NCBI GenBank assembly: GCA_027100635.1
Contig: JAMOOQ010000057.1
Location: 1-62,392 of the forward strand
From: Campylobacteraceae bacterium
GTDB lineage: Bacteria > Campylobacterota > Campylobacteria > Campylobacterales > Sulfurovaceae
Direction of reading: 5' to 3'
DNA length: 62,392 nt
Below are positions 28,139 to 38,931 of the stretch, in pieces; position 1 is the first letter of the stretch, and each line of letters begins with the position of its first letter. A model generated the notes under the pieces. The model saw only the letters and a list, made by a program, of their open reading frames with translations. It was not told the DNA's origin and did no database searches. The translations under genes and the position numbers were made by a program.

Positions 28139-28494
28139 GAAATAAATATATAGATAATTTTGAGAATGCTCAAATAGCAGAGAAAAATGTTCCAGATTTC
28201 AGAGCTGGAGATACTTTAAGAGTTGGTGTAAACATTAAAGAGGGAACTAAAGAGAGAGTTCAGATTTTTGAAGGTGTATGTATCGCTATTAGAGGCGAAG
28301 GGACTGGAAGAACTTTTATGGTAAGAAGAACTGGTGCAAATGGTGTTGGTATAGAGAGAATCTTCCCAATATATTCAGACAGTGTTAAAAATATAGAGGT
28401 TCTAAGAAGAGGTAAAGTAAGAAGAGCTAAATTATTCTATCTTAGAGAACTTAAAGGTAAAGCTGCAAGAATTAAAGAGCTTCGTCGTAAATAG
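28135..28494 (+). CDS. rplS: 50S ribosomal protein L19
   Basis: The 119-residue protein has the L19 signatures [40 protein letters not shown] and [21 protein letters not shown]. It is the last gene of the rpsP operon. A perfect inverted repeat 13 bases after the stop may end the transcript. Confidence 0.97.
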   Translation: MRNKYIDNFENAQIAEKNVPDFRAGDTLRVGVNIKEGTKERVQIFEGVCIAIRGEGTGRTFMVRRTGANGVGIERIFPIYSDSVKNIEVLRRGKVRRAKLFYLRELKGKAARIKELRRK

Positions 28495-28506
28495 TTTGCT
28501 GATACT

Positions 28507-28531
28507 AGATTCCGTGCTTGACACGGAATCT
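28507..28531. repeat. Dispersed palindrome after rplS
   Basis: Perfect 10-bp arms AGATTCCGTG and CACGGAATCT flank loop CTTGA. It is the clearest copy of a palindrome also seen at 1350, 34873 (degenerate), 52270 (variant) and 62091. It could terminate the rpsP operon, but no U tract follows. Confidence 0.75.
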
Positions 28532-28609
28532 AAATATCAGTTTTACAAGAATTATAATATAACTATAAATAATATTTTGATACAATAAAAGAAATATTAT
28601 AGGTTACTT

Positions 28610-29209
28610 ATGAACTTTTTTAAAATTATACTCTACAAACTACTTTTTTTAATCCAACTTTTTTTAGTTATTATTTTTATAATATTTGAAGAGATTATAT
28701 GGGAAGGTATTGCCCAACCAATATATAGATATATTCACTCTTTAGAAATTGTTAAAAAACTAGAGATTCAACTTAATAGGGTAAATTCTTATTTTGCATT
28801 ATTTATTTTTATTACTCTTCTTTTAATTGTTGAGGGTGCTGGGCTCTTAGCAGGTGTTCTTTTTATAAAAGGTCAGATTATTACAGGAGTAGTTTTATAT
28901 ATATCTAAAATACCTTTGGCTGTTTTTACATTTTGGATTTTTAAAGTAACAAAGTTTAAACTTCTAAACTTTAGATGGTTTGCATTAGGCTATAAAAAAA
29001 TTATATCTTTGATAAATAAAGTTAAAAACTTGGATATTTATATTAAGTCGATGGGTAGATTATTTGAATTTAAGATATTAATAAAAGAATTTTTTATAGA
29101 TATAAAGGTTAAATTCTTTGGTAGTTATAAAAGCTCAAATACTTTCTCTATACAGATTAAGAATTTATATAAATTTTTAAAAGATAAATTTAAAAATACA
29201 AAAGAGTAA
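28610..29209 (+). CDS. Inner-membrane protein of unknown function
   Basis: The 199-residue protein has three likely membrane helices: about 7-27 (ILYKLLFLIQLFLVIIFIIF), 62-85 (YFALFIFITLLLIVEGAGLLAGVLF) and 88-112. The C-terminal half is strongly basic with few acidic residues and probably lies in the cytoplasm. I do not recognise a family. It is followed after two bases by another basic membrane protein of similar composition, and the two look like a pair. Confidence 0.6.
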   Translation: MNFFKIILYKLLFLIQLFLVIIFIIFEEIIWEGIAQPIYRYIHSLEIVKKLEIQLNRVNSYFALFIFITLLLIVEGAGLLAGVLFIKGQIITGVVLYISKIPLAVFTFWIFKVTKFKLLNFRWFALGYKKIISLINKVKNLDIYIKSMGRLFEFKILIKEFFIDIKVKFFGSYKSSNTFSIQIKNLYKFLKDKFKNTKE

Positions 29210-29211
29210 TT

Positions 29212-30150
29212 ATGCGAACAAAAAAACCATTAAAAAAGAATAGAGTTTTATTAATACTTTTAGGAATACTTATTATCTTGATAATACCTCTACTTTTTGA
29301 AGAGAGTAGGGTACTTATTATTGCAATATTTTGGAGAGTATTCTTTTTTGCTAAAAAACATATTGTTACCCTCTTTATATCATTTTTTTTGATAAATGGC
29401 AAGTTTATATGGTTTTTATTTTTAAAAAAAATAGCAATGCTTAGTGCAATAGGGCTTGGTAAACGCTATGTGACAGAAAAAATATTTATACATAACTTTA
29501 AAAAACATTTTTTAATACATATTACTGATGAGATAAGAGTTGTAAAAGAATATATACAGAAAAACTTTAATAAAACTCCTATTATTAAACAGATAATAGC
29601 AGGAATTACATTTATTGCATCCTTAGGAATTTTAACAAAATTTATGGGTCTATTTTTGGCACTTAAAGTTATATTAGCTAGAATGTGGAGTATGTTTTTA
29701 GCACTATTTCTTAAGGTTGGAACAGCAACCGCTTATTTTTTTACAGATTATTTATATAACACTTGGATAATACCTATTATTGAGATATTGATTTTTTCAT
29801 GGTTTTTAGAGTTTTTAGAAAAAATTCCTGTTATAGATAAATGGTTAAAAAAAGTTTATAAACTATTTATATCAACATTTATAGAGATAGAGAGAGTTTT
29901 ACATATACTTTTTCATATACCAATGAGAAAATTTTTTACATTTCTAGTAGATAAGGTTCAAAATAAGGTTAGAAAACTAGTTGGAGCTAAAATTCTATCT
30001 AGTTATAGTAAATTACAAGATAAACGAGACTCTAATCCTAATTTGCACAAAAAAATTGTTTTAAAAAGAGAAGTTTTTCAAGCTAAAAAGAGAGATAAGA
30101 AAAAAAATATATCACATTTTAACAGATTAAAACTTAAGAGGTTAAAATAA
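29212..30150 (+). CDS. Basic inner-membrane protein of unknown function
   Basis: The 312-residue protein is rich in Lys, Phe, Ile and Leu. It has an N-terminal hydrophobic pair (about 10-28 and 33-60), further hydrophobic stretches at ~110-150 and ~160-195, and a very basic C-terminus (KKIVLKREVFQAKKRDKKKN). No enzymatic motif is visible. It is the second gene of a two-gene unit and shares Lys/aromatic composition with its partner, suggesting a complex. Position between rplS and the fabZ-lpxA group may be conserved in relatives, but this cannot be checked here. Confidence 0.55.
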   Translation: MRTKKPLKKNRVLLILLGILIILIIPLLFEESRVLIIAIFWRVFFFAKKHIVTLFISFFLINGKFIWFLFLKKIAMLSAIGLGKRYVTEKIFIHNFKKHFLIHITDEIRVVKEYIQKNFNKTPIIKQIIAGITFIASLGILTKFMGLFLALKVILARMWSMFLALFLKVGTATAYFFTDYLYNTWIIPIIEILIFSWFLEFLEKIPVIDKWLKKVYKLFISTFIEIERVLHILFHIPMRKFFTFLVDKVQNKVRKLVGAKILSSYSKLQDKRDSNPNLHKKIVLKREVFQAKKRDKKKNISHFNRLKLKRLK

Positions 30151-30266
30151 AAAAGTAATAAAAGATATTAAGGTTAATCAATAGTTTACGAAAATTCTGA
30201 TAAAATATTGTAATTCTTTAAAAAAAAAGATTAAGTAAAATTATAATAATTTAAAAAGGTTTATTC

Positions 30267-30719
30267 GTGCTTTATGATATAACAGATATTCAAAAAATAT
30301 TACCACATAGATATCCAATGCTTCTTGTAGATAGAATTACAGATTTAGAAAAAGGTGCTTCGATTGAAGGGTATAAGAATATATCTATTTCAGATCAAGT
30401 TTTTCAAGGACATTTCCCTGGTCATCCAATATATCCAGGTGTTATGATATTAGAAGGTATGGCTCAAGCTGGTGGAATTTTAGCTTTTAAAAGTCTTGAA
30501 GATGCAGATCAAGAAGATGCTTTAGAGAATAAAGTTGTGTATTTTATGAGCATAGATAAAGCAAAATTTAGAGCACCAGTAAAACCAGGTGATAAACTGG
30601 TATATAAAATAGAGGTTAGTAAGCATAGAGGTGCTGTTTGGCAGTTTAATGCAAAAGCTTTTGTTGATGATAAGTTAGTATCACAAGCTGAACTAAAAGC
30701 TATGATAGTAGATAAATAG
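30267..30719 (+). CDS. fabZ: (3R)-hydroxyacyl-ACP dehydratase FabZ
   Basis: This enzyme removes water from 3-hydroxyacyl-ACP in fatty acid elongation. The 150-residue hot-dog protein carries [13 protein letters not shown] and the active-site helix [23 protein letters not shown] with catalytic His and Glu. The GTG start at 30267 follows AAAAAGG at proper spacing. It heads fabZ-lpxA-clpX-mreB-mreC, so fatty acid and lipid A synthesis share a transcript with protease and cell-shape genes. Confidence 0.95.
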   Translation: MLYDITDIQKILPHRYPMLLVDRITDLEKGASIEGYKNISISDQVFQGHFPGHPIYPGVMILEGMAQAGGILAFKSLEDADQEDALENKVVYFMSIDKAKFRAPVKPGDKLVYKIEVSKHRGAVWQFNAKAFVDDKLVSQAELKAMIVDK

Positions 30720-30732
30720 TATACCTAAAATA

Positions 30733-31533
30733 ATGCAAAAAATTGATAAAAGCTCTATAATTGAAGATGGTGCTATAATAGGTGATAATGTTATTATTGG
30801 TCCATTTTGTCATATATCATCAGGTGTAAAAATTGGAGATGGCACAACTTTAAGCTCTCATATATTATTAACAGGTGATACAACTATTGGAGAGAATAAT
30901 AGAATATTTTCTCATGCTGTAATAGGCTCTATTCCACAAGATTTAAAATTTAACAATGAAGATGTAAAACTTATAATTGGTGATAATAATACCATAAGAG
31001 AGTTTACGCTAATAAACCCAGGAACACAGGGTGGTGGAGGTATTACTCAAATTGGTAATAACAATCTTATTATGGGTTATGTTCATATAGGACATGATGT
31101 TATAATGGGAGATAACTGTATTTTTGCCAATGCTACAGCTTTGGGTGGACATGTAATAGTTGGTAATAATGTTGTAATTGGTGCTATGGGTGCGGTTCAT
31201 CAGTTTGTAAAAATTGGTGAATTTGCCATGCTTGCAGGAGCTAGTGCATTAACCCAAGATATTCCACCTTTTTGTATGGCAGAGGGAAATAGAGCAGTGT
31301 TAAGAGGTTTAAATATAAATGGACTTAGAAGACATATGGATAGAAGTGAGATAAATTTAATTAAAAAAGCATATAAAAATCTTTTTGAGACTAAGAAATC
31401 ACTTAAAGAGAATGCTTCATCTATATTAAATAATAATAGTTCAAAACAGGTAGAAAAAATGTGTAATTTTATACTTGAAACAAAGAGGGGTATACCCTAT
31501 ATAAGGAATAATTTAGATGCAAAAAAAGTGTAG
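30733..31533 (+). CDS. lpxA: UDP-N-acetylglucosamine acyltransferase
   Basis: LpxA adds the first 3-hydroxyacyl chain to UDP-GlcNAc in lipid A synthesis. The 266-residue protein consists of hexapeptide repeats of the left-handed beta helix, the conserved [23 protein letters not shown] segment, the catalytic His region [14 protein letters not shown], and a C-terminal helical part containing [11 protein letters not shown]. The stop codon overlaps clpX by 17 bases. Confidence 0.95.
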   Translation: MQKIDKSSIIEDGAIIGDNVIIGPFCHISSGVKIGDGTTLSSHILLTGDTTIGENNRIFSHAVIGSIPQDLKFNNEDVKLIIGDNNTIREFTLINPGTQGGGGITQIGNNNLIMGYVHIGHDVIMGDNCIFANATALGGHVIVGNNVVIGAMGAVHQFVKIGEFAMLAGASALTQDIPPFCMAEGNRAVLRGLNINGLRRHMDRSEINLIKKAYKNLFETKKSLKENASSILNNNSSKQVEKMCNFILETKRGIPYIRNNLDAKKV

Positions 31534-32731
31534 TTTTTGTGATAGCATAGAGAGTAATGATAATCCATTAATAGCAGGAGAAAATTCATATATATGTGCA
31601 AATTGTATAATTTCAGCACATAAAATTCTTTTTGGAGAAGAACAATCTGAAGATGCTCCAAAAGAATATGATAATACTCTTTTAATTCCATCAGAGATAA
31701 AGAGTATGCTAGATGATTATGTTATTGGTCAAGATAGAGCTAAAAAAACTTTAGGTGTAGCCGTATACAATCATTATAAAAGAATATTTAAAAATACTCA
31801 AGAGGGCGATACCACTATTGATAAGTCAAATATTTTATTAATTGGACCAACAGGAAGTGGAAAAACTTTATTGGCTCAAACAATTGCAAAGTTCTTAAAT
31901 GTTCCAATAGCTATAGCAGATGCTACAAATTTAACAGAAGCTGGTTATGTTGGCGAAGATGTTGAAAATATTTTGACAAAACTTATACAAGTTGCAGATG
32001 GTGATATAAAAAGAGCAGAACAAGGGATAGTATTTATTGATGAGGTTGATAAAGTTGCTAGAATGGGTGAAAATCGTTCTATTACTAGAGATGTTTCTGG
32101 AGAGGGCGTTCAACAAGCTTTATTAAAAATTATTGAAGGTGCTGTTGTTAATATCCCTCCAAAAGGTGGAAGAAAACATCCAAATCAAGATTTTATCCAG
32201 ATAGATACATCTAATATACTATTTATATGTGGTGGAGCTTTTGATGGACTTGAAGATATTATAAAAAGACGACTTGGAGGAAATACTTTAGGTTTTACAC
32301 AAGATAAGAGAACAAAAAGTGATGATGAGAATATTATAGAGCTAGTAGATTCTGGTGATTTAGTCTCTTTTGGATTAATTCCAGAACTTATTGGAAGATT
32401 ACATGTTATCTCTACATTAAATGAGATTACAAGAGATGATATGGTTAAAATATTGATTGAACCCAAAAACTCTTTAGTTAATCAATATCAAAAACTTTTT
32501 GATCTTGATAATGTTAAACTTTCATTTGAAAAACCTGCACTTGATATGATTGCACAAAAGGCAATTGACAAAAAAACAGGTGCAAGGGGTCTTAGGTCTA
32601 TTATGGAAGAGATATTGCTTGATACTATGTATGAAGCACCTAGTTTAGAAAATCATGAGATAATTGTGACAGAAGATATGGTAATAAATGGTAGTGAACC
32701 TAAATATATAAAAAATAAAATAAGTGCATAA
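31517..32731 (+). CDS. clpX: ClpX, ATPase subunit of ClpXP protease
   Basis: The hexameric AAA+ unfoldase feeds proteins to ClpP. The 404-residue protein has the N-terminal zinc-binding domain (C5, C8, C27, C30), Walker A GPTGSGKT (about 110-117), pore loop GYVGEDVE, Walker B VFIDEVDK, the [27 protein letters not shown] segment and sensor 2 GARGLRS. The start inside the lpxA end gives the expected Cys-rich N-terminus. All functional motifs are intact. Confidence 0.97.
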   Translation: MQKKCSFCDSIESNDNPLIAGENSYICANCIISAHKILFGEEQSEDAPKEYDNTLLIPSEIKSMLDDYVIGQDRAKKTLGVAVYNHYKRIFKNTQEGDTTIDKSNILLIGPTGSGKTLLAQTIAKFLNVPIAIADATNLTEAGYVGEDVENILTKLIQVADGDIKRAEQGIVFIDEVDKVARMGENRSITRDVSGEGVQQALLKIIEGAVVNIPPKGGRKHPNQDFIQIDTSNILFICGGAFDGLEDIIKRRLGGNTLGFTQDKRTKSDDENIIELVDSGDLVSFGLIPELIGRLHVISTLNEITRDDMVKILIEPKNSLVNQYQKLFDLDNVKLSFEKPALDMIAQKAIDKKTGARGLRSIMEEILLDTMYEAPSLENHEIIVTEDMVINGSEPKYIKNKISA

Positions 32732-32743
32732 AAGGTAAAAGAT

Positions 32744-33778
32744 ATGTTTAAAGCGTTAAAAGGATTATTCTCTAATGATCTTGCAATTGATTTGGGAACA
32801 GCTAATATTCTTATACTAATGAAAGGGAGAGGAATCGTTGTTGATGAGCCTTCTGTTGTTGCCGTTCAAGTTGATAGATTTGGTCAAGAGAGAATATTAG
32901 CAGTTGGACAAGAAGCTAAAAATATGATTGGTAAAACTCCTGGAAGTATAAAAGCAATACGACCTATGAGAGATGGAGTAATTGCAGATTTTCATATTAC
33001 ACAACTTATGATACAATATTTTATTGAAAAAGTTCATAAAAGAAAAAAATTCTATAGCCCTAGAGTTATTATATGTGTTCCTTATGGTTTAACTCAGGTA
33101 GAGAGAAAAGCCGTACGTGAATCAGCCGAAAAAGCAGGGGCAAGATATGTTTATTTAATAGAAGAGCCAATGGCAGCAGCACTTGGAGCTGGTCTTCCTG
33201 TTCAAGAGCCAAATGGTAGCCTTGTTGTAGATATTGGTGGAGGAACAACTGAAATTGGTGTAATTTCCTTAGGTGGTTTGGTTAGAAGTAGTTCTATCCG
33301 AACAGCAGGAGATAAAATTGATTCAGAGATTGTTGATTATGTTAAAAAGAAATTTAATCTTTTAATTGGAGACAGAACAGCAGAAGATCTTAAAATTAAA
33401 ATAGGTACTGCTATTGAATTAGATGAAGAGCTTAAAGTTATTGTAAAAGGTAGAGATCAAGTTGAAGGAACTTTAAAATCAATAGAGATAACAAGTGAAG
33501 ATTTGAGAGAGGCGATGAAGGTTCCAATTACTGAAATAGCAGAAGCACTAAGAGCTATATTAGAGCAAACACCTCCCGATTTGGCTGGAGATATTGTGGA
33601 AAATGGTATAGTTTTAACTGGTGGAGGAGCTTTGATACGAGGCTTAGATAAGTATCTATCTGCACATGTATCTCTTCCTGTTTATGTATCAGATGAACCT
33701 CTTCTAGCAGTTGCTTTAGGTACTGGTAAAGCACTTGATGATATAGATAAACTACAACAATTAGCATATGAAGATTAG
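32744..33778 (+). CDS. mreB: Rod shape-determining protein MreB
   Basis: This actin-like protein organises lateral cell wall synthesis. The 344-residue protein has the phosphate-binding loops IDLGTANILI and VDIGGGTTEIGVISLGG, PSVVAVQ, FYSPRVIICVPYGLTQVERKAV, and the adenosine motif VLTGGGALIRGLD. It overlaps mreC by 11 bases, as expected for the coupled mreBC pair. Confidence 0.97.
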   Translation: MFKALKGLFSNDLAIDLGTANILILMKGRGIVVDEPSVVAVQVDRFGQERILAVGQEAKNMIGKTPGSIKAIRPMRDGVIADFHITQLMIQYFIEKVHKRKKFYSPRVIICVPYGLTQVERKAVRESAEKAGARYVYLIEEPMAAALGAGLPVQEPNGSLVVDIGGGTTEIGVISLGGLVRSSSIRTAGDKIDSEIVDYVKKKFNLLIGDRTAEDLKIKIGTAIELDEELKVIVKGRDQVEGTLKSIEITSEDLREAMKVPITEIAEALRAILEQTPPDLAGDIVENGIVLTGGGALIRGLDKYLSAHVSLPVYVSDEPLLAVALGTGKALDDIDKLQQLAYED

Positions 33779-34817
33779 AGTAGTATCTTTTTTTATTGTA
33801 CTATTTTTGGTAATATCTTTTACAGGTAAAGATAATTATATTAAACAACAGGTTTTTTTATTATCTTCTCCTATAAAAGAGTCATATACTAATTATATAT
33901 TAACTCTAAAAGATTTACAAACAAGTTATTTTAATCAACAAGAAAATATATCTAAATTAATAAAAGAGAATAAAAAACTCAAAAAATATCTTATAGAACA
34001 GACAAATTATCTTTATCAAATAGATGAGCTATATAAGATAATTCCATCTCTTGAACGCTTACCTCATAAAAGTATAATTCTTACTCAAACAATAGGATAT
34101 ACTAAATTAAACTCATATAATGAAATTATATTAAAAAATCATAAAGATTTGGATAGAAATAGAATATATGGATTAATGCAAAATAGTTTTGTTCTAGGTA
34201 CTGCCGAATTTAGAAATGGTATACTTCATGGTAATTTGATATCTAATAAAGATTGTAAATTTTCTGTATTTATTGGAAAAAACAGAGCTCCTGGTATTGC
34301 TATTGGAGGAGATGATGGAAATATGATAGTAAAATATATTCCTAAATGGTCAAATATAAAAGTTGGAGATATTGTAGAAACAAGTGGTTTAGATAATATA
34401 TTCTTCTCTAATGTTCCTGTTGGAGTTGTTGAAAAAATTGTTATTAAAAGTGCATATAAAACAGCTCAAATAAAACCACATGCTGATCCTATTCATCTTA
34501 ACTATCTGTTTTTAATTAAAGATCCTACTCCTACGTTAGTATCATCTTACAACTCTGAAAATACAAAACTATATAATTATGATAGAGTTGAGTTTAATGC
34601 AAATACAAATACAAAAAATATAGATAATAGTATTCCTAAAGATAATAATGAGAGTGATTTACTTCAAACAAATGCTAACTCTGTTGATCCAAAAGAGCAT
34701 GAAATACCACTTGAAATAGTAAAACCTAAAAAGAAAAAGAGATATAAAAAAAGATATAAAAAAAGAAAGATAGTGAGACCAAAACTACCACAACAAGAAC
34801 CAATGGATATGTTTTAA
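33768..34817 (+). CDS. mreC: Rod shape-determining protein MreC
   Basis: The 349-residue membrane-anchored protein joins MreB to periplasmic wall synthases. It has an N-terminal membrane helix, a coiled coil (about 45-85), and the beta-barrel core with GLMQNSFVLGTAEF, FIGKNRAPGIAIGGDDGNMIVKYIP and VGDIVETSGLDNIFFSNVPVGVV. A long hydrophilic tail ends in a very basic repeat (KKKKRYKKRYKKRK), which is unusual and could bind wall polymers or nucleic acid. mreD is not next to it. Confidence 0.9.
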   Translation: MKIRVVSFFIVLFLVISFTGKDNYIKQQVFLLSSPIKESYTNYILTLKDLQTSYFNQQENISKLIKENKKLKKYLIEQTNYLYQIDELYKIIPSLERLPHKSIILTQTIGYTKLNSYNEIILKNHKDLDRNRIYGLMQNSFVLGTAEFRNGILHGNLISNKDCKFSVFIGKNRAPGIAIGGDDGNMIVKYIPKWSNIKVGDIVETSGLDNIFFSNVPVGVVEKIVIKSAYKTAQIKPHADPIHLNYLFLIKDPTPTLVSSYNSENTKLYNYDRVEFNANTNTKNIDNSIPKDNNESDLLQTNANSVDPKEHEIPLEIVKPKKKKRYKKRYKKRKIVRPKLPQQEPMDMF

Positions 34818-34821
34818 AGTA

Positions 34822-34900
34822 GACTTCTTCCAAAATTAGATTTTAAATTAAATGCAGAATGATAAATAGGCGTCATTCCGTGCTTGATAGAGAATCTAAA
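34822..34900. repeat. Degenerate dispersed repeat after mreC
   Basis: GACTTCTTCCAAAATTAGATT resembles the left end of the composite element at 5565. A decayed palindrome (CGTCATTCCGTGCTTGATAG then AGAATCTAAA) resembles the one at 28507. It fills most of the 117-base gap between mreC and the next gene. Confidence 0.55.
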
Positions 34901-34934
34901 AACTAGTAAAAATTTTATATAAAAAGGGGATAAT

Positions 34935-35420
34935 ATGTATGATATGAGTAGAGGAGAGTTAAGATATACTTCGGAAAAAGGTTATTTTTATGAAAATGAG
35001 ATAGAAGAAGTTAGTTATATAAAAGTGGCAATAGCTATATCTATTTTTCTCTTAATTGGTCTAGGTGTTTATAAATATGATTATATAAAAGATATATTTT
35101 CTCAACAGTTTGTAGTAGAGATGAAAAATAGTACAGTTGAAAAAAAAATAGTAGTTAAAGAAAAACCTAAAAAAGAGCAAGAGTTAATTAAGAAGGAAGA
35201 GCCTATTATTAAAGATAATATTATAATTGAAGAAAAAGTAGAACCTATTAAAAAGAGAGTAGAAGAAAGCATAGAAAGTAATATTACAGTAGAAGCTGAA
35301 CTTGAAGATGAAGAAAATACGGTCTTTTTTACATCAATGGGAAAAACAGTAGATGACTCTAAAATACAAGATATATATCAAAAGCCTAAAGAAGATAAAA
35401 ATAGTACAGTTATAAAGTAG
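34935..35420 (+). CDS. Single-pass membrane protein with charged periplasmic tail, unknown function
   Basis: The 161-residue protein has a short cytoplasmic N-terminus, one membrane helix (about 28-45, IKVAIAISIFLLIGLGVYKY) and a ~110-residue tail dominated by Lys, Glu, Val and Ile. The tail contains KEKPKKEQELIKKEEPIIKD, the type of extended charged spacer seen in TonB- or FtsN-like envelope proteins. No terminal domain is recognised. An AAAAGGGG site precedes the ATG. It stands before lysA in the same direction with a 78-base gap. Confidence 0.6.
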   Translation: MYDMSRGELRYTSEKGYFYENEIEEVSYIKVAIAISIFLLIGLGVYKYDYIKDIFSQQFVVEMKNSTVEKKIVVKEKPKKEQELIKKEEPIIKDNIIIEEKVEPIKKRVEESIESNITVEAELEDEENTVFFTSMGKTVDDSKIQDIYQKPKEDKNSTVIK

Positions 35421-35498
35421 AGTTCTTTTATAACTAATCCAAAATATTGTTATATTTAGATAAAATTAATTTAAAAATATTAAATTAGGATAGTAATA

Positions 35499-36713
35499 AT
35501 GAGAATAGAGTTTAAAACATTAGCTAAAAAATATGGAACACCATTATATATATATGATTTTAATTATATTACACAACAGTATTTGTCTTTAAAAGAGGCT
35601 TTTGATGGTCAAAAATCTATTATAGCTTATGCAGTTAAAGCTAACTCAAACCTTTCAGTTATTAATCATCTTGCTAAAATGGGGGCAGGAGCTGATTGTG
35701 TAAGTATTGGTGAAGTAAGAAGAGCATTAAAATCAGGAATCAAGAAGTATAAGATTATATTCTCAGGTGTTGGTAAAAGAGATGATGAGATAAAAGAGGC
35801 ACTTGAATCTGGAATTTTATTCATAAATATTGAGAGTGAAGCAGAGATGAAAAGAGTGGAGATGATAGCTAAAAAGCTTGATATTGAAGCTAGAATCTCG
35901 GTAAGAGTAAATCCTAATATTGATGCAAAAACCCACCCTTATATCTCTACAGGACTTCACAATAGTAAATTTGGTGTTGAAATTGATATGGCAAAAAGAA
36001 TGTATATCTATGCAAAAAACTCTAAAAATCTTAATCCAATAGGTATCCACTTTCATATAGGTTCTCAACTTACAGAACTTGAACCAATTCGTGAAGCATG
36101 TGATATTGTTGCTGATTTAGTTAAATCACTAAGTGTTATCAAAATTGATATTAAGTTTTTTGATATTGGTGGTGGTATTGGAATCAAATATGATGATGAG
36201 ATAACAATTACTCCCAAAGATTATGCAGATACAATTATAGAATCTACAAAAAAACTTGATGTTACTTTGATGTGTGAACCAGGGCGATATATGACTGCAA
36301 ATAGTGGATATTTTTTGACGAAAGTATTATACGAAAAACAAAATGGTAAGCATAGATTTGTAATGGTTGATGGAGCTATGAATGACCTTTTAAGACCAAG
36401 TTTATATGGTGCATATCACTTTATTGAACCTGTAGAATCAAAAGATTTAGAGAAAACTCCTGCTGATGTAGTTGGACCAGTTTGTGAAAGTGGTGATTTT
36501 TTAGGTAAAGCAGTAGAACTTCCACCATTAGAAAGTGGAGATTTATTGATTGTTAATAGTGCAGGTGCTTATGGATTTACAATGTCTAGCAATTATAATA
36601 CCAGAGGACGAACAGCTGAAATTGCAATTATTGATGGAGTTGATAAAATCATAAGAGATAGAGAAACTTTTGAAGACCAAATAAGACTAGAAGAGAGCTA
36701 TCTTAATATCTAA
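35499..36713 (+). CDS. lysA: Diaminopimelate decarboxylase
   Basis: This PLP enzyme makes L-lysine from meso-diaminopimelate, the last step of lysine synthesis. In the 404-residue protein the PLP lysine is Lys47 in YAVKANSN. HFHIGSQL, FDIGGGIGIKY, CEPGRY and GPVCESGDFLG supply the PLP and substrate sites. Length and motifs are normal. It starts a lysA-pheA-hisC unit. Confidence 0.97.
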   Translation: MRIEFKTLAKKYGTPLYIYDFNYITQQYLSLKEAFDGQKSIIAYAVKANSNLSVINHLAKMGAGADCVSIGEVRRALKSGIKKYKIIFSGVGKRDDEIKEALESGILFINIESEAEMKRVEMIAKKLDIEARISVRVNPNIDAKTHPYISTGLHNSKFGVEIDMAKRMYIYAKNSKNLNPIGIHFHIGSQLTELEPIREACDIVADLVKSLSVIKIDIKFFDIGGGIGIKYDDEITITPKDYADTIIESTKKLDVTLMCEPGRYMTANSGYFLTKVLYEKQNGKHRFVMVDGAMNDLLRPSLYGAYHFIEPVESKDLEKTPADVVGPVCESGDFLGKAVELPPLESGDLLIVNSAGAYGFTMSSNYNTRGRTAEIAIIDGVDKIIRDRETFEDQIRLEESYLNI

Positions 36714-36728
36714 AAGAAGGAGGATATA

Positions 36729-37805
36729 GTGAATTTAAATGAATTAAGAGATGGTATTGATAATATTGATAATAAGATACTTGAATTATTAAACCAACGG
36801 ATGAAGTTTGTTCATGATGTTGGGGAGCTAAAAAACAAGAGCGGTGGTGCTATTTATAGACCTGAGCGGGAGAAAGCAATCATTAATAGGCTTACAAAAC
36901 TTAGTCTTGATAATAGCGGAATTTTAGATAAAAAATCTATATCTGCTATATTCTATGAGATTATTGGTGTGTCAAAAAATCTTGAAAGAACAGAAAAAGT
37001 GGCCTATCTTGGACCAATAGGAACATTTACTCATCAAGCAGCAGAGCAAAGATTTGGAACTTTAAAAGATTATATTCCACTAGGTTCAATATCATCGGTT
37101 TTTAAAGCAGTTGATAGTAATCGTGCAACTTATGGTGTGGTACCAATTGAGAATTCAAGTGATGGTGTGGTGGGAGAGACACTAGATTTATTGGGTGAGT
37201 ATAATTTAAATATTGTCTCAGAAATTTATATGCCAATTCATCACTCATTTGCATCTTTATCAAACTCTATTCAAGATATAGATAAAATTTATTCAAAAGA
37301 TAAAGCATTTGGTCAATGTAGAGAGTTTTTGGAAGAGCATGGCTTATCAGATGTTGAGCAAATTCCAACAGAATCCACATCAAAAGCAGCAAATCTTGCA
37401 TCAAATGATCCAAAATCTGCTTCTATTTGTTTACATATTGCAGCAAAATTAAATCATTTACCAATATTATTTGATAATATTGAAGATAGACATGATAATA
37501 AAACTAGATTTATTATTATAGGTAAATTTAATAATGAAAAAAGTGGAGACGATAAAACATCAATTCTGGCAAAAATATCAAATGAAGCTGGAAGTTTGGT
37601 TAGATTTTTAGAAGAGTTTGATAAAGCTGGAATTAATCTTACAAAAATAGAGAGTCGACCAGCAAAAGTAAATAAAGCATTTATGTATTGGTTTTATATA
37701 GATTTTGAGGGTCATATAAGTGATAAAAAAGTGATAGAGATTATAGATAGACACCACGAAATCAAGTGTTTAGGAAGTTATGTAAGGTCAAATGATGAAG
37801 TTTAG
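36729..37805 (+). CDS. pheA: Bifunctional chorismate mutase / prephenate dehydratase
   Basis: This fusion catalyses two steps to phenylpyruvate. In the 358-residue protein residues 1-90 form an AroQ-type chorismate mutase ([23 protein letters not shown]...FVHDVGELK). The dehydratase domain follows ([40 protein letters not shown]), and an ACT domain with the phenylalanine-binding ESRPAK motif provides feedback control. The GTG start has a very strong AAGGAGGA site. The stop overlaps hisC. Confidence 0.96.
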   Translation: MNLNELRDGIDNIDNKILELLNQRMKFVHDVGELKNKSGGAIYRPEREKAIINRLTKLSLDNSGILDKKSISAIFYEIIGVSKNLERTEKVAYLGPIGTFTHQAAEQRFGTLKDYIPLGSISSVFKAVDSNRATYGVVPIENSSDGVVGETLDLLGEYNLNIVSEIYMPIHHSFASLSNSIQDIDKIYSKDKAFGQCREFLEEHGLSDVEQIPTESTSKAANLASNDPKSASICLHIAAKLNHLPILFDNIEDRHDNKTRFIIIGKFNNEKSGDDKTSILAKISNEAGSLVRFLEEFDKAGINLTKIESRPAKVNKAFMYWFYIDFEGHISDKKVIEIIDRHHEIKCLGSYVRSNDEV

Positions 37806-38889
37806 AGAAGTATTAGACAATATAAAAATATATGAAGCAGGAAAGCCAATTGAGTTGGTGGTTAGAGAGTTTGGAATTGACCCAAAAGATGTTGTAAAAC
37901 TTGCATCAAATGAGAATCCAAAAGGTGTAAGTCCAAAGGTATCTAAAGCGATAGTTGATAATGCATCAAAAGCATTTTTATATCCTGATGATAGTATGTT
38001 TGAACTCAAAGATGGACTTGCAAAAAAGTTTGATGTTAAAAGTGAAAATATAATCATTGGAGCAGGAAGTGACCAAGTATTGGACTTTATCTCAAGAGTG
38101 ATACTTGAACCGAATGATAAAGTTTTGATGAGTGCAGTTACATTTGCGATGTATGAGGTATATGCAAGACAGATGGGTGCAGAGATTATCAGGACTAAAA
38201 ACTATAAGCATATTGTAGATGAGTTTATAGAGGAGTATCAAAAGCATAAACCAAAAATTGTATATATCTGTACGCCAAATAATCCAACAGGTGATGCAAC
38301 AACTAAAGATGATGTATTAGCTATAATTAATGCAATTGATAAAGATACTATGATTGTGGTTGATGGTGCTTATATGGAGTATGCAATTGCAAAAGATGAG
38401 AAATATAGAGTAACTCCAAATGATTTAATTGGTTTTGAAAATGTTATATATTTGGGGACTTTTTCTAAGGCTTATGGACTGGGTGGAATGAGAGTTGGTT
38501 ATGGAATTGCTAATAATACAATTATAACAGCACTTCATAAAATGAGACCACCATTTAATATTACAACACTTTCACTTGTAGCTGGAATTGAAGCTCTTAA
38601 AGATGAGCAGTTTGTAGATAGCTCAATTGAACTTCATAGACAAGAGATAACAAGATATGAAGAGTTTGCAAAAGATAATAATTTTGATTATATAGATAGT
38701 TATACCAATTTTATTACATATCTATTTAATGATGATATGAGTTCTACTAAAATATCTAATGCTTTACTTAAAAAAGGTGTGATTATTAGAGATTTGGCAT
38801 CGTATGGAATGAATGCAATTCGTATTACAGTTGGAACAGAGAAACAAAATAGTAGATTATTTAAGATTCTAAAAGAGAGTATTAACTAG
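37792..38889 (+). CDS. hisC: Histidinol-phosphate aminotransferase
   Basis: This PLP-dependent class I/II aminotransferase acts in histidine synthesis and, in organisms with this gene order, probably also in phenylalanine and tyrosine synthesis. The 365-residue protein has [40 protein letters not shown] and the PLP Lys226 in [17 protein letters not shown]. It overlaps pheA by 14 bases, so a role as an aromatic aminotransferase completing the PheA pathway is a reasonable inference. Confidence 0.94.
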   Translation: MMKFREVLDNIKIYEAGKPIELVVREFGIDPKDVVKLASNENPKGVSPKVSKAIVDNASKAFLYPDDSMFELKDGLAKKFDVKSENIIIGAGSDQVLDFISRVILEPNDKVLMSAVTFAMYEVYARQMGAEIIRTKNYKHIVDEFIEEYQKHKPKIVYICTPNNPTGDATTKDDVLAIINAIDKDTMIVVDGAYMEYAIAKDEKYRVTPNDLIGFENVIYLGTFSKAYGLGGMRVGYGIANNTIITALHKMRPPFNITTLSLVAGIEALKDEQFVDSSIELHRQEITRYEEFAKDNNFDYIDSYTNFITYLFNDDMSSTKISNALLKKGVIIRDLASYGMNAIRITVGTEKQNSRLFKILKESIN

Positions 38890-38900
38890 AAAATATAGTA

Positions 38901-38928
38901 TATGGGCAACCATAAAAGATTGCCCATA
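38901..38928. terminator. Bidirectional terminator between hisC and the nnrS-like gene
   Basis: Arms TATGGGCAA and TTGCCCATA enclose a ten-base loop. CTTTT follows on the plus strand, and on the minus strand the hairpin is followed by a T-rich run (from GAAAATA). It sits between convergent genes. Confidence 0.8.
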
Positions 38929-38931
38929 CTT

